A stretch of 64,000 nt of DNA from Sporisorium sorghi (GCA_023212695.1 JALCCG010000012.1:62001-126000), one strand, 5' to 3'; shown: positions 51,886-61,311, numbered from the stretch's first letter. Notes: generated by a model from the letters alone, not told the origin. Translations and numbers: made by a program.

Positions 51886-52833
51886 TTGAAAAAATATTTC
51901 ACACTGTCCATCCTGCTAGCCCTTCTGCTTTTAAGCGCTTGTGGCGGTCAAGCAAACAGCACCAATACAGAAAGTAATGAAAGTAAGCCCTCCGAAGAAA
52001 TCTCCTCTTCGAAATCCGATACCTTTACTTATCAATCGGAGAACGGGCCCGTAGAGGTTCCAACCAATCCACAGCGTGTCGTTGTGCTTACCCGATTCTT
52101 GACGGGGAATGTGATGGCCCTTGGAGTACCCCTCGTAGGCGTAGACGAAATGTCCAAAACAAATCCTCAGTTCGAGGAAAAGCTGAAGGATATTGAGGTG
52201 GTATCCGACGAAAGTCTGGAGAAAATCATCGAACTGGAGCCGGATCTGATTATCGGTCTATCCAGCATTAAAAATATCGATAAATTCCAAGAAATAGCTC
52301 CTACCGTAACCTATACCTATGGAAAAGTTGATTATTTGACACAGCAGGTCGAAATCGGCAAGCTGTTGAACAAGGAAAAAGAAGCACAAGCCTGGGTTGA
52401 CGATTTCAAAGTCCGTGCTCAAAAAGCCGGAGAAGAAATCAAAGCCAAAATCGGTGAAGATGCAACAGTTTCCGTCGTGGAGACGTTCAATAAACAGCTC
52501 TACGTTTATGGATTTAATTATGGTCGCGGAACAGAGATCCTGTATAACGAATTCAAGCTTGCCATGCCGGAGAAAGTAAAGGAAGCTACAGCGAAAGACG
52601 GCTATTTCACTTTGTCGTCCGAAGTGCTGAAAGATTACTTCGCTGACTATGTCATCTTCAGTAAAAACGCAGAGGAAGACGCTTCCTTCCAAAATACGGA
52701 TATGTACAAAAACATTCCGGCAGTCAAAAACAACCGTGTATTCGAAGTCGATGCCAAAACATTCTACTTCAATGACCCGTTAAGCCTGGAATATCAACTG
52801 GATTTCTTCATCCAACATTTCCTCGGCAAATAA
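51886..52833 (+). CDS. Iron-siderophore ABC transporter binding lipoprotein
   Basis: A 315-aa lipoprotein with lipobox LSAC (C19), a Ser/Asn/Glu tether, and a class III periplasmic-binding fold (TNPQRVVVLTRFL; LEPDLIIGLSS; then NIPAVKNNRVFEVDA) as in FhuD/YfiY-like proteins that bind iron complexes. TTG start at 51886 with GGGGGAG 7 nt upstream. No permease or ATPase genes are adjacent, so it must work with a permease coded elsewhere. A strong Fur box precedes it, confirming iron regulation. Confidence 0.92.
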   Translation: MKKYFTLSILLALLLLSACGGQANSTNTESNESKPSEEISSSKSDTFTYQSENGPVEVPTNPQRVVVLTRFLTGNVMALGVPLVGVDEMSKTNPQFEEKLKDIEVVSDESLEKIIELEPDLIIGLSSIKNIDKFQEIAPTVTYTYGKVDYLTQQVEIGKLLNKEKEAQAWVDDFKVRAQKAGEEIKAKIGEDATVSVVETFNKQLYVYGFNYGRGTEILYNEFKLAMPEKVKEATAKDGYFTLSSEVLKDYFADYVIFSKNAEEDASFQNTDMYKNIPAVKNNRVFEVDAKTFYFNDPLSLEYQLDFFIQHFLGK

Positions 52834-52882
52834 TCGCTCTCCCGTATCCTGAATCACACCGAGATTTAGTTATACTCGCATA

Positions 52883-52926
52883 TGTCGAAGGACCTGTCTG
52901 TTATGGACAGGTCCTTCTGTTATTTT
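52883..52926 (+). terminator. Terminator after the siderophore-binding protein gene
   Basis: GAAGGACCTGTC (52887-52898) / GACAGGTCCTTC (52906-52917), perfect 12-bp stem, then a T-rich tail on the plus strand. Confidence 0.85.
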
Positions 52927-52958
52927 CTTTCTGTTACTTTCGTTTCAAGCATAAGCAT

Positions 52959-53615
52959 TTACAAATAATCGATACTGTTTAACACCAAAATCACTCCGGC
53001 AATACACAACACCCACGATAACAGGGAACCGGAGCTTTCGGCAATCTTCACACGCAGCTTCTCCAGCGGTCTCTGCATCATGCGGCCTAGTACAAGGTGT
53101 AATCCGAGCAAGATCAATGGAGGAAGCACCATCACCATATTATAAGCAGCCAGGATCGGAACCCATTGAACCGTGTTCAATTGGGCGGTAGTCATTAGCC
53201 CGACCGCTGCGAAATAAGGAAGCGCGGTGGCCACCTCAATGAGTGAAGTGGTGAAACCTAGCCCGATCATGGCGCCGAAGCTTTTTGATTTCGGGCGGCG
53301 CGGTGCGGATGTCTTTTTCGTAGGAACATAAAAACTCGCAACAAACAGGACTCCACCGAGAATGGCCATCATCCAGCTGACCGTTCGATTCTGAAAGATA
53401 TCGGATACCGATTTCATGACAGCATCCAAGCCGAGCATGAGCGCAGCTCCAACCAAGAAGTAGAAACCGGCCACCGTAACCAAGTAAACACCTAAACGGG
53501 AGATGAGTCGATCGCGCTCGCTCAGAAGCAAATATACCGTTACCCCCAGCGCAGCCGGGCTTAGCATATCTAATAGTGACAATACCCCAATGGATAGCAG
53601 CAGCTCCAGCGTCAT
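52959..53615 (-). CDS. GAP-family (LysE-like) membrane protein
   Basis: A 218-aa integral membrane protein with six helices, resembling the GAP/SfLAP family of LysE-fold proteins, some of which export lipids or small molecules (LDMLSPAALGVTVYLLL; GFTTSLIEVATALPYFAA). Its start overlaps the MerR stop by 4 nt, so the two are translated together. A role as the exporter controlled by the MerR regulator is inferred; the substrate is unknown. Confidence 0.78.
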   Translation of the reverse strand: MTLELLLSIGVLSLLDMLSPAALGVTVYLLLSERDRLISRLGVYLVTVAGFYFLVGAALMLGLDAVMKSVSDIFQNRTVSWMMAILGGVLFVASFYVPTKKTSAPRRPKSKSFGAMIGLGFTTSLIEVATALPYFAAVGLMTTAQLNTVQWVPILAAYNMVMVLPPLILLGLHLVLGRMMQRPLEKLRVKIAESSGSLLSWVLCIAGVILVLNSIDYL

Positions 53616-54418
53616 GATGGCTCCCCCCTCTCCGTTTGTTGTTCTTCCTTGCGCGTTACATAAATATGAAATGCCAGTTCCATAAATTCAAGAAGCTCTT
53701 GTTCTATAGGGTATAGCCCCATCTGCTCGGACTGATCCGGTGATTTACGAATCTCCCACAACTTGTCCACGAAAGAGTCCTCTTCTTCAAAATGCTCCAA
53801 GCGTTTCTCATCCATGCGCCGTACAATTCTTTGCACATCGGGCGAATCCGGAGAATTCTCCATCAGCCTTTTGAGCTGACCTAGCAGAGCGATCCATTCC
53901 AGCGAGTCGGGATCTGCACTGTTCATGTTAGGAAGCAGACTCAGCATTACCACCTCACGTTCATCAAACATTTGATTGCGGAACGATTGTTTTAGCGATG
54001 GATCTTGTCCTGATAGCTGGATTAATTTCTGAATAACCGCCCAGCTCGTCTCGCCTTCCACCACAATGCTGTGGAGTACTGCTCGTAAAGCCGATTCCAT
54101 CTGACTCAGCTTCCTTTGTTCCTTATGAACAAAGTCTAACTGATTCATGAGACTGGTAGACCAATTCCACTCCCGGCTCGAGATCATATCTGATATTTCC
54201 TGCAAGCTGAAGCCCAGCTTCTTCAGAAACTGAATTTGCTGCAGTTTCCGCAGCTCCACATCGCTATATATCCGGTGCTTGCCCGGTGTTTTGGAAGCAG
54301 GAATCAATAAACCAATCTGATCATAATAGCGCAGCGTTCTCACCGTAATCCCCGTCTGTTTTGATAACTCCTGAATAGGAATCGAATTCAACTTCAACAC
54401 CTGCTTTCTTCCATTCAT
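53612..54418 (-). CDS. MerR-family transcriptional regulator
   Basis: A 268-aa protein with an N-terminal MerR DNA-binding domain (SKQTGITVRTLRYYDQIGLL, then KHRIYSDVELRKLQQI), a dimerisation helix and a long helical C-terminal effector region that lacks Cys/His clusters, so a metal effector is unlikely. No ribosome site precedes the ATG at 54418; the mRNA leader would be only about 6 nt. A GTG at 54400 with GGAAG upstream is an alternative start. Its own promoter has the 19-bp spacer that MerR proteins distort, with a palindrome inside. The same promoter form is found before the small gene at 61113. Confidence 0.88.
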   Translation of the reverse strand: MNGRKQVLKLNSIPIQELSKQTGITVRTLRYYDQIGLLIPASKTPGKHRIYSDVELRKLQQIQFLKKLGFSLQEISDMISSREWNWSTSLMNQLDFVHKEQRKLSQMESALRAVLHSIVVEGETSWAVIQKLIQLSGQDPSLKQSFRNQMFDEREVVMLSLLPNMNSADPDSLEWIALLGQLKRLMENSPDSPDVQRIVRRMDEKRLEHFEEEDSFVDKLWEIRKSPDQSEQMGLYPIEQELLEFMELAFHIYVTRKEEQQTERGEPS

Positions 54419-54430
54419 CTTATGAACTTA

Positions 54431-54461
54431 ACTATATAAGATGACGCAGCGTCACTTTCAA
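54431..54461 (-). promoter_or_regulatory. MerR-type promoter with 19-bp spacer and operator
   Basis: On the minus strand TTGAAA (54456-54461), a 19-bp spacer and TATAGT (54431-54436). TGACGCAGCGTCA (54442-54454), a perfect palindrome, lies in the spacer. An over-long spacer with an operator inside is typical of MerR-controlled promoters. Confidence 0.8.
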
Positions 54462-54492
54462 GCATATTCTAGAAAAAAGTTATCTTTATAAA

Positions 54493-54518
54493 CAAAAAAA
54501 GCCTGATTCGTCAGGCTT
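54493..54518 (-). terminator. Terminator of the germination operon
   Basis: AAGCCTGA / TCAGGCTT (54499-54518) with a 4-base loop and TTTTTTT on the minus strand. Confidence 0.88.
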
Positions 54519-54553
54519 AACTCATCCAGTGCATCGGATGGAAGATCGAATAT

Positions 54554-55648
54554 TTATTTCGATTTTAATATTTTCGTTCTGCTCAGTCCGATTAAATAGA
54601 GTCCGAAGGGAATCACCAGTAAATGAAGAAATGCATAGCTTGCCCACACTTGCTGAATGATGTTAGCAACATAAACGGTGTTGATATACGTATTCCAGGC
54701 TACAATGATAAAGAGAACAGATAACGGATAGATTAAGTGGTTCTGCTCCTTCAGCCTGAATACGGTTTTTATTCCATGAAGCATGGAGAGGAACAGCAGC
54801 GAGATTTTGATAAAAAACGTAAGTACCCAAAGCGTAATCAAGATACCTTCCACGCGTTGAAAGAAATTCCCGACGTTAATCGTCTTCGCTAATGCAAAGG
54901 CCGGGAACGTGCTGTTCTCCGTTTGTTCGATCCCAAGAATGAGCACGCTGAGCAGGACCGTGACACTTAACACGATTCCGCCTGCAACAGCTCCCCACAG
55001 CAATGCCTTCTCCCCCTTCCGCTCACCCTTGACCAGAGGGAGGAACACCATCAGTACAATCAGCTCCTGGAACATAGAGGAGTGAAATCCGGCATTGGCA
55101 ACGGGAATCCATCCATCCTCAAGTATAGGCTTGATATGATTCCAGTCAATCTGGGGAATAAGTGAGAGCAGAAGGACCATAAACAGAAACACGATCCACG
55201 GAAACATCAATTCGCCCACCCGCGCTAAGATGATGATGCCCATTCTGGCGCACATGATGGCCGCAATCAGAAACAGAATCTGAATAGCTTCGATTGGCGT
55301 CTCCGGCATCATTTCGCTGGTTATAAAAAAACCCAAATTGCCAAGCAATGTTCCCGTAAGTATCAAAAAATAAAAAAGATAAATCAGTGACATGGCCTTA
55401 CCCAGGATTTTGCCCAGAACCAGCTCATTCATTTGAAAAATCGTTTTACCAGGGTATAGCCTTGCGATAGCAATATACAGCACAACCATAAGGATATTTA
55501 TCAACAAACTGCACAAGGAGGCGATCCACGCATCCTCCCGTGCAGTATGCGCTAAACCAGAGGGTGTTACCAGAATCGAGGTGCCAATGGTCAAGCCGAA
55601 GGTTAATATAAAAAACTGCCGTGCCGCGATTCCCTTGTATTTTATCAC
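54554..55648 (-). CDS. Spore germination permease (GerB/GerAB family)
   Basis: A 364-aa protein with ten predicted membrane helices of the APC-superfamily germinant receptor B subunit: KYKGIAARQFFILTFGLTIG at the start and GFHSSMFQELIVLMVFLPLV in the middle. The GTG at 55648 with AAGAAGGG upstream gives the usual family length; the frame extends to an ATG at 55714, which lies inside the small upstream gene. The B subunit binds the germinant in known receptors. It is the last gene of the operon, followed by a strong terminator. Confidence 0.9.
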   Translation of the reverse strand: MIKYKGIAARQFFILTFGLTIGTSILVTPSGLAHTAREDAWIASLCSLLINILMVVLYIAIARLYPGKTIFQMNELVLGKILGKAMSLIYLFYFLILTGTLLGNLGFFITSEMMPETPIEAIQILFLIAAIMCARMGIIILARVGELMFPWIVFLFMVLLLSLIPQIDWNHIKPILEDGWIPVANAGFHSSMFQELIVLMVFLPLVKGERKGEKALLWGAVAGGIVLSVTVLLSVLILGIEQTENSTFPAFALAKTINVGNFFQRVEGILITLWVLTFFIKISLLFLSMLHGIKTVFRLKEQNHLIYPLSVLFIIVAWNTYINTVYVANIIQQVWASYAFLHLLVIPFGLYLIGLSRTKILKSK

Positions 55649-55668
55649 GTGCGACCATACCCTTCTTG

Positions 55669-55890
55669 TTATGAAATCAGCCTGTTCAGCGGTTGCATCA
55701 TGATGCTGATCCAATCCAGCGGCCGAAGCTCAGTGAGCTCCAGCATGTCCCCGATTATCGCAAGCAGCGTCAATCCCCATACGGCATAAAATACGATCAT
55801 ATCCCGAAGAGAACGCAGCCGAATCAGATGCCTTGTTTCCGTGACCACAACAATCAACAGAAACGTTATCAATACAAAATGCCAATTCAC
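55669..55890 (-). CDS. Small two-helix protein of a Ger receptor operon (D-subunit-like)
   Basis: A 73-aa protein with two membrane helices (about 5-20 and 32-52). Its start overlaps the GerC-like stop by 4 nt and it ends 20 nt before the permease start, so it is clearly part of the operon. Small two-helix D subunits are found in several Bacillus-group germinant receptor operons and tune the receptor. The match is by size, helices and position; the sequence itself has no clear motif. Confidence 0.7.
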   Translation of the reverse strand: MNWHFVLITFLLIVVVTETRHLIRLRSLRDMIVFYAVWGLTLLAIIGDMLELTELRPLDWISIMMQPLNRLIS

Positions 55891-57095
55891 TTCTCATCGA
55901 CCTCCTGATTTAAGGGTTGAATGATGGACCCGATCCGCCGGATCGCGACATGGGAGTGCACATCGATCCTCATCGATTGGAAGCTCTCTCCCCAGTGACT
56001 TCTGTACGTTTTCCATACCTGGGGATATTTCCGGTGCAGGACTTCACCAAGTGCAAAAATATCGGCTCCATACCGCTGTTGAACATCCTTAACATGTTTC
56101 TCGATGTTTTCGTTATATTTATCCTCGATGCTCCTCTCCAATGCTTCTATGGCCGAAGGCTGATTGATATTAATTGGACATTGAACGGAGTTGATATCCG
56201 CTTCTATCTCCATTTTGACGGAAAATCGAGGAATATTCTCAGCGCTCAGCATAACATCAAGCGATGTGTCTGCCCGGTTTACTGTGAAGCCAACAATCCC
56301 GCCGCTCGGACAAGACACATATCCAGCGGTGGACTCGACTCTATTAAGAACGTAATTCACCGTTTTGCTTGGTGGCTCCCCAAGCCATCCCACCAGCCGA
56401 TCCCCTTTGAATACACCTAATCCCGCATGCTGAAGGAGTGTAGAGGGACTGATTTTTTTTACATTCTCCACGGACTGGCCTTCCGCCGAACTTCCGTTTA
56501 ATTGAACCCCGGACAATATCGGATCTGAACCGCTTTGCTTTAATTCGTTAACAAACTGCTGCAATGTAACTTTCCCCGTGGCCGCCCATTTTTTTTCCGA
56601 TATCAGAATGGAGGAATAGAGCGAGTTCGCAGGGATATATTCGAATGGCGTCACCACCTCCAGAATCTCAGAGGCATTTCCATTCTTGGCTATCAGCATG
56701 AAAAAGTTTGTTCGCAGTTGATGATTTCGGGATATGTAATCAAGCACATCGCTGACCCCTTGCCGCGCCAGATCTTCCCCCAAGACCAATACGCGGACAT
56801 GGGACAGATACAGCATGCGGGGCGCCATGCTTAACATCCGCTGAAGGGCGTCAGGTACCGTTTTTCCTACAGACTTGTAAGTGACCACAGGAAGACTTCC
56901 AATGGATCCCCCGCTCTTCGTTGCCAGCTCGCTGGAATTGAGCACTTGCGCGGATACAGCGTAACCGTCCTTATGCGTGTCGATTCCAAGTGCCATAACA
57001 ACAGCCAGCTCATTCAGTTCCTTTCGGCTCCAGCATCCCGATGTGATGATCAGGCTTGTCATGAGCAGGACTGATAGTATTGTTCTTCCCAGCAT
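55887..57095 (-). CDS. Spore germination lipoprotein (GerC/GerAC family)
   Basis: A 402-aa lipoprotein with lipobox TSGC (C21), followed at once by WSRKELNELAVVMALGID, the classic start of Ger(x)C proteins. The C-terminal half has the family domain (about 220-395). It lies on the outer face of the inner spore membrane. It overlaps the small two-helix gene by 4 nt and follows the GerA-like gene by 58 nt. Confidence 0.93.
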   Translation of the reverse strand: MLGRTILSVLLMTSLIITSGCWSRKELNELAVVMALGIDTHKDGYAVSAQVLNSSELATKSGGSIGSLPVVTYKSVGKTVPDALQRMLSMAPRMLYLSHVRVLVLGEDLARQGVSDVLDYISRNHQLRTNFFMLIAKNGNASEILEVVTPFEYIPANSLYSSILISEKKWAATGKVTLQQFVNELKQSGSDPILSGVQLNGSSAEGQSVENVKKISPSTLLQHAGLGVFKGDRLVGWLGEPPSKTVNYVLNRVESTAGYVSCPSGGIVGFTVNRADTSLDVMLSAENIPRFSVKMEIEADINSVQCPININQPSAIEALERSIEDKYNENIEKHVKDVQQRYGADIFALGEVLHRKYPQVWKTYRSHWGESFQSMRIDVHSHVAIRRIGSIIQPLNQEVDEK

Positions 57096-57153
57096 CCATA
57101 ACCTGTCCCATCTGTTTAAAGTAGAATCCCCATGCCCATTTCTTAACTGCAGA

Positions 57154-58623
57154 TCATGATTTGACTTTGCCCATATATTTCTTCATATTGTGACGGGATA
57201 ATCGGAGCAGTGCATCCTTCTGGCTCCTCCATCGTATGGGTGCAAAGGAGGTCATGTACGGAACTCCCATCGACTGCAGGCTGCACAGGTGCAGTCCCAG
57301 GACAATCAGGCCGATAATCATGCCATACAATCCAAAAGACGCCGCAATCGCCATCAGGCCAAATCGCAAAATCCGGACAGAAATCCCTACATTAAAGGCC
57401 GGCAGCGCAAAGTTGGCTATGGCCGTAATGGACACTACAATAACCATGGCAGCTGATACCAGACCTGCTTCCACAGCAGCTTGTCCGATAACCAATGTCC
57501 CTACGATCGAGACAGACTGGCCGATTGATTTGGGTAACCGAATACCGGCCTCGCGCAAAATCTCAAATGTGATTTCCATAATTACCGCTTCAATAAAGGC
57601 CGGAAAGGGAACCCCTTCCCGCTGTCCAATCAAGCTAGTCAACAAATTGGTCGGCAGCATTTCCTGATGAAAAGTGGAGATTGCAATATACAGCGAGGGT
57701 GTAAGAAGGGCAATACCGAAACATAAATATCGGAGCAGGCGAACGAGGCTGGCAAAATCCCATCGCTGGTAATAATCCTCGCTCGATTGAAAAAATTGCA
57801 CAAACAATGCCGGAACGACCAGTACAAATGGGGTTCCTTCCACAAGAATGGCTATTCGCCCTTCCAATATAGCTGAAGCAATGACATCGGGACGCTCCGA
57901 GTTGTACACCGTCGGAAAGGGGCTGTATCGATGATCCTGAATCATCTCCTCGATATAGTTGCTCTCCAGTACGCTATCCAGCTTGATTCCATTCAGCCGT
58001 GTGCGCAGCTCATCGAGCACCTCGGTATCGGCCAAACCATCCATATACATGACAGCCAGCTGAGTATGGGTATGCTCGCCTACCTTTCTTTCTTCGATGC
58101 GCAGCTTGGGACTTTGAATTCTCCGCCGAACCAAAGCCGTGTTCTCGCGAAGCGATTCCGTAAAGCCCTCTCTCGGTCCCCTTACAACCGATTGCGAGCT
58201 GGCTTCTTCAACCCCGCGCTGCTTCAGCTTTTCAGTACCCACATATAGTGAGGTAGACGTTCCCTCAATAAAAACCACTGTATTCCCTGACAACACGTTC
58301 TCCTCAACCTCAGAATAGGTTGTGGCTTCCCCCACCTTCCCCATCGTAATCGTGAGGTCCTTCAGCATCCTCACGCGATCGTCCGGGGACTGATTCGTTA
58401 ATTCCTTAAACAATGGCGAATCCATATGAAGAGCCTCTATTAAAAAGCGGGGGTCTCCCATCCCTTCAATGTACACGATGACCGCAGGTATAGTACCCAG
58501 CAGCAGCTCCCGGTAGATGATGTCCCCGCTCTGCCCGAACCGGGTCTTCATGTTTTCTATGAATTCTGAGATGAGAATCGGCAGCGCTTCTTGTAAACCT
58601 TCCTTGCGGGTTATGTTCTGCAT
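57154..58623 (-). CDS. Spore germination protein (GerA/GerAA family)
   Basis: A protein of 489 aa from the ATG at 58623. The large N-terminal soluble domain contains IIYRELLLGTIPAVIVYIEG and FIEGTSTSLYVGTE; four or five membrane helices follow, with EGVPFPAFIEAVIMEITFEI and RLPKSIGQSVSIVGTLVIG, typical of GerA-family A subunits. A TTG at 58653 with its own GGAG is an alternative start. It is the first gene of the receptor operon A-C-D-B. The germinant cannot be named. Confidence 0.93.
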   Translation of the reverse strand: MQNITRKEGLQEALPILISEFIENMKTRFGQSGDIIYRELLLGTIPAVIVYIEGMGDPRFLIEALHMDSPLFKELTNQSPDDRVRMLKDLTITMGKVGEATTYSEVEENVLSGNTVVFIEGTSTSLYVGTEKLKQRGVEEASSQSVVRGPREGFTESLRENTALVRRRIQSPKLRIEERKVGEHTHTQLAVMYMDGLADTEVLDELRTRLNGIKLDSVLESNYIEEMIQDHRYSPFPTVYNSERPDVIASAILEGRIAILVEGTPFVLVVPALFVQFFQSSEDYYQRWDFASLVRLLRYLCFGIALLTPSLYIAISTFHQEMLPTNLLTSLIGQREGVPFPAFIEAVIMEITFEILREAGIRLPKSIGQSVSIVGTLVIGQAAVEAGLVSAAMVIVVSITAIANFALPAFNVGISVRILRFGLMAIAASFGLYGMIIGLIVLGLHLCSLQSMGVPYMTSFAPIRWRSQKDALLRLSRHNMKKYMGKVKS

Positions 58624-58771
58624 CCTATACACGACTCCTCGTTTGGTACTCAAGATGAGCTCCGCCTTACCTCGGACCGTACGACCATCATGAATCTTTT
58701 TCTCTACTGTTCCCGGAGTTGGATATATTATACTTTTTGCCGCTTTAACATCCGATCGTTATAGGCCATAA

Positions 58772-58809
58772 CAAAAAAAACGATCCGAGTATGTATGACT
58801 CGAATCGTT
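58772..58809 (-). terminator. Terminator after thrS
   Basis: AACGATCCGAGT (58779-58790) / ACTCGAATCGTT (58798-58809), one mismatch, followed by eight T on the minus strand. Confidence 0.88.
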
Positions 58810-58832
58810 CTAAACGCAACCTGTCAGGTTTC

Positions 58833-60740
58833 TTACTCCCTGGATGCAATCTCTTTCCGGAGGCCTGCAATCATGTCATCGATAGCGCTCTCCCCAAGCT
58901 CACCCTCGCCGCGTTTGCGTACCGCTACCAGGTCCGAGTTCATTTCTTTCTCCCCCAGGACAAACGTGTAGGGCGTTTTCAGCAGACCGGCTTCACGGAT
59001 TTTATATCCCAGCTTTTCGTTCCTGATGTCAACCTCGACCCGTACGCCTGCATGCTCCAGACGCTTCTTCACCTTAAGGGAGAAATCGATATAGTGGTCT
59101 GACACCGGAATGAGCATCACTTGCACGGGAGCGAGCCATAGCGGAAAAGCCCCGCCGTAATGCTCTGTAAGAATTCCGATAAACCGCTCGATGGAGCCGA
59201 ATACCGCGCGGTGAATGACAACCGGCCGATGCTTCTGGTTATCCTCTGCGATGTAGGACAGATCGAACTTCTCAGGGAATTGAAAATCCAACTGGATGGT
59301 GCCGCATTGCCAGCTGCGCTTCAGGGAGTCGAGGATGTGAAAATCGATCTTCGGTCCATAAAAAGCGCCATCCCCTTCATTTATCCGATAAGGCAGCTTC
59401 AGTTGATCCAATACCTCCTGCAGGGATGACTCCGCCTGCTCCCATAACTCATCAGAGCCCATGGAGTCTTCCGGTCTAGTGGACAGTTCAATCGTATAAT
59501 CAAAGCCAAAGACTCGGTATACCTGACTAATAAAGTCGATCACCTGTCCAATTTCATCATGGATTTGATCAGGTCTTACAAATATATGCGCATCATCCTG
59601 ACAGAACGTACGGACCCGCATCATGCCACTCAGCGCTCCTGAATATTCATGGCGGTGCACCTGACCGAACTCGGACAATCGAATGGGAAGCTCTCTGTAG
59701 GAATGCAGCGAGTTTTGGTAAACCAGCATATGACCCGGACAGTTCATGGGTTTCATTACATACTCCTGCTCATCCACCTTCGAAAAGTACATATTATCCT
59801 TGTAGTGGTCCCAGTGACCGGACATCTCCCACAGGCGTTTGTTCATCATCAGCGGAGTACGAACTTCGTCATAACCGCGGTGGAATTGAAGCTCTCTTGC
59901 AAATTGTTCCAGCTCGTTACGGATAATCGTTCCTTTGGGTAAAAAGAACGGCATTCCCGGCGCATCATCCGAGAACATAAACAGTCCCAGCTCTTTGCCG
60001 AGCTTGCGATGATCCCTCTTCTTAGCCTCTTCAAGCAAGAAGAGATGCTCTTCGAGCTGCGCCTGCTTGGGGAACGCCGTTCCATATATTCGCTGCAGCA
60101 TCTTATGATCCGAGTTCCCCCGCCAATAAGCTCCGGCAACACTCATCAATTTGAATGCCTTGATTCTGCCAGTCGAGGGCAGATGAGGCCCTCTGCACAA
60201 ATCAATGAACTCTCCCTGCTCATACACCGAAATGACTTCATCCTCCGGCAAGCCAAGGATGAGCTCCCGTTTGTAAGGGTCGTCACTGAATAGTTGTTCC
60301 GCTTCTTCAAGGCTAATTTCTCTTCGAATAATCGGTAAATCTTCCTGGACAATCTGCTGCATCTCCCGCTCGATGGCCATCAAGTCATCGGTTGAGATCG
60401 AATGCTCCAGATCCATATCGTAATAGAAGCCGTCTTCGACAACCGGTCCCACTCCGAGGTAAACGGGCTTGCTGCCATACAAACGTTTAACCGCCTGAGC
60501 CATCAGATGAGCTGTGCTGTGCCGGTAAATGTTCAGTCCGTCCTCTGAATCCAGCGTCACAATACGTACTTCCGCATCCTCACAAAGTTCGTAATTCAAA
60601 TCCACGAGCCTGCCATTTACTTTTCCTGCGACTGCACTTTTCCTCAGCCCGGAATGAATGGATTCCGCGATTTGTTTCATCGTCGTTTGTGCGGGATACT
60701 CCTTTTTACTTCCGTCTGCTAATGTTACTGTGATTGACAT
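58833..60740 (-). CDS. thrS: Threonyl-tRNA synthetase
   Basis: A 635-aa class II synthetase joining threonine to tRNA-Thr. In order: TGS domain (SITVTLADGSKKEYPA), editing domain with HSTAHLMAQAVKRLYG, catalytic domain with motif 2 region HRHEYSGALSGMMRVRTFCQ and NCPGH zinc-site Cys, and a C-terminal anticodon-binding domain (VQVMLIPVSDHY). The length matches ThrS/ThrZ of bacilli. The ATG at 60740 is preceded by a T-box leader; the upstream in-frame codons to 60794 lie in the terminator region of that leader and are not coding. Confidence 0.97.
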   Translation of the reverse strand: MSITVTLADGSKKEYPAQTTMKQIAESIHSGLRKSAVAGKVNGRLVDLNYELCEDAEVRIVTLDSEDGLNIYRHSTAHLMAQAVKRLYGSKPVYLGVGPVVEDGFYYDMDLEHSISTDDLMAIEREMQQIVQEDLPIIRREISLEEAEQLFSDDPYKRELILGLPEDEVISVYEQGEFIDLCRGPHLPSTGRIKAFKLMSVAGAYWRGNSDHKMLQRIYGTAFPKQAQLEEHLFLLEEAKKRDHRKLGKELGLFMFSDDAPGMPFFLPKGTIIRNELEQFARELQFHRGYDEVRTPLMMNKRLWEMSGHWDHYKDNMYFSKVDEQEYVMKPMNCPGHMLVYQNSLHSYRELPIRLSEFGQVHRHEYSGALSGMMRVRTFCQDDAHIFVRPDQIHDEIGQVIDFISQVYRVFGFDYTIELSTRPEDSMGSDELWEQAESSLQEVLDQLKLPYRINEGDGAFYGPKIDFHILDSLKRSWQCGTIQLDFQFPEKFDLSYIAEDNQKHRPVVIHRAVFGSIERFIGILTEHYGGAFPLWLAPVQVMLIPVSDHYIDFSLKVKKRLEHAGVRVEVDIRNEKLGYKIREAGLLKTPYTFVLGEKEMNSDLVAVRKRGEGELGESAIDDMIAGLRKEIASRE

Positions 60741-60769
60741 GGTTATCCCTCCATCAAATTTAGATTGAA

Positions 60770-61073
60770 CGCAAAAAAAACACACGATCCCCAAAGGGAC
60801 GAGTGCGTTCGGCTCGTGGTTCCACCCTCATTTGATCCAGACCTGCAGCGCTGTGTGGCCGCGTGCTCATCGGATCCTCATTAAGACATCCGTTAACGGG
60901 GATGATTCGGTGTTTTCTACTGCCCTGTCCATAAGTAAACCTATAACTCAAGGGTTCAAAAACACAGCTACAAAGGGGTAATTCATGAAGCAAGCACGGA
61001 AGAAGCTTTCACCAATCACTTCTCTCTCTGGGCAGGTCGTTTCAAGAATCATGTCTTTGATGGTTGCTGATAG
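60770..61073 (-). ncRNA. T-box riboswitch leader of thrS
   Basis: About 300 nt between the promoter and thrS. On the minus strand the T-box AGGGTGGAACCACG is at about 60814-60827, followed by the terminator hairpin and TTTTTTTT at about 60772-60780. Stem I contains a likely specifier ACC (Thr) at 60977-60979, though the exact loop was not folded. Uncharged tRNA-Thr should stabilise the antiterminator and allow thrS transcription. Confidence 0.9.
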
Positions 61074-61079
61074 TAAAGT

Positions 61080-61108
61080 ACTATAAGTCAGTTCTTACTA
61101 ATTGTCAA
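61080..61108 (-). promoter_or_regulatory. Sigma-A promoter of thrS
   Basis: TTGACA (61103-61108), 17 bp, TATAGT (61080-61085), just upstream of the T-box leader. Confidence 0.85.
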
Positions 61109-61112
61109 TCAT

Positions 61113-61256
61113 TCACTTTTCACTTTTCATTGACCATTTAACCAGATATCCAATACCTAAACCGACAAGAACCCCGGGCAACGCACTGCCCAGCGCCAAT
61201 CCAATACCAGCCCCGATAATGACACATGCGTAAATGATGATATCTCCTTTATTCAA
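61113..61256 (-). CDS. 47-aa glycine-rich small membrane protein
   Basis: The open frame extends to 61373 but its first part overlaps a promoter, so a start within the mRNA is needed. The TTG at 61256 with GAGGGAG about 9 nt upstream gives a 47-aa protein: a few polar residues, one or two hydrophobic helices rich in Gly (GAGIGLALGSALPGVLVGLG) and a basic tail. It resembles small glycine-zipper membrane proteins. The promoter is of the same MerR type as that of the MerR gene at 53612. Function unknown. Confidence 0.55.
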   Translation of the reverse strand: MNKGDIIIYACVIIGAGIGLALGSALPGVLVGLGIGYLVKWSMKSEK

Positions 61257-61311
61257 TCTTTCCAGCTCCCTCTTGTATGTATTTGATCCCTCATATTCCT
61301 TGACCAAATAC

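Noticed and set aside
58654..58772. Forespore (sigma-G) promoter for the germination operon
   Set aside because: A TATAATA-like -10 is present but no convincing sigma-G -35 at the right distance; not called.
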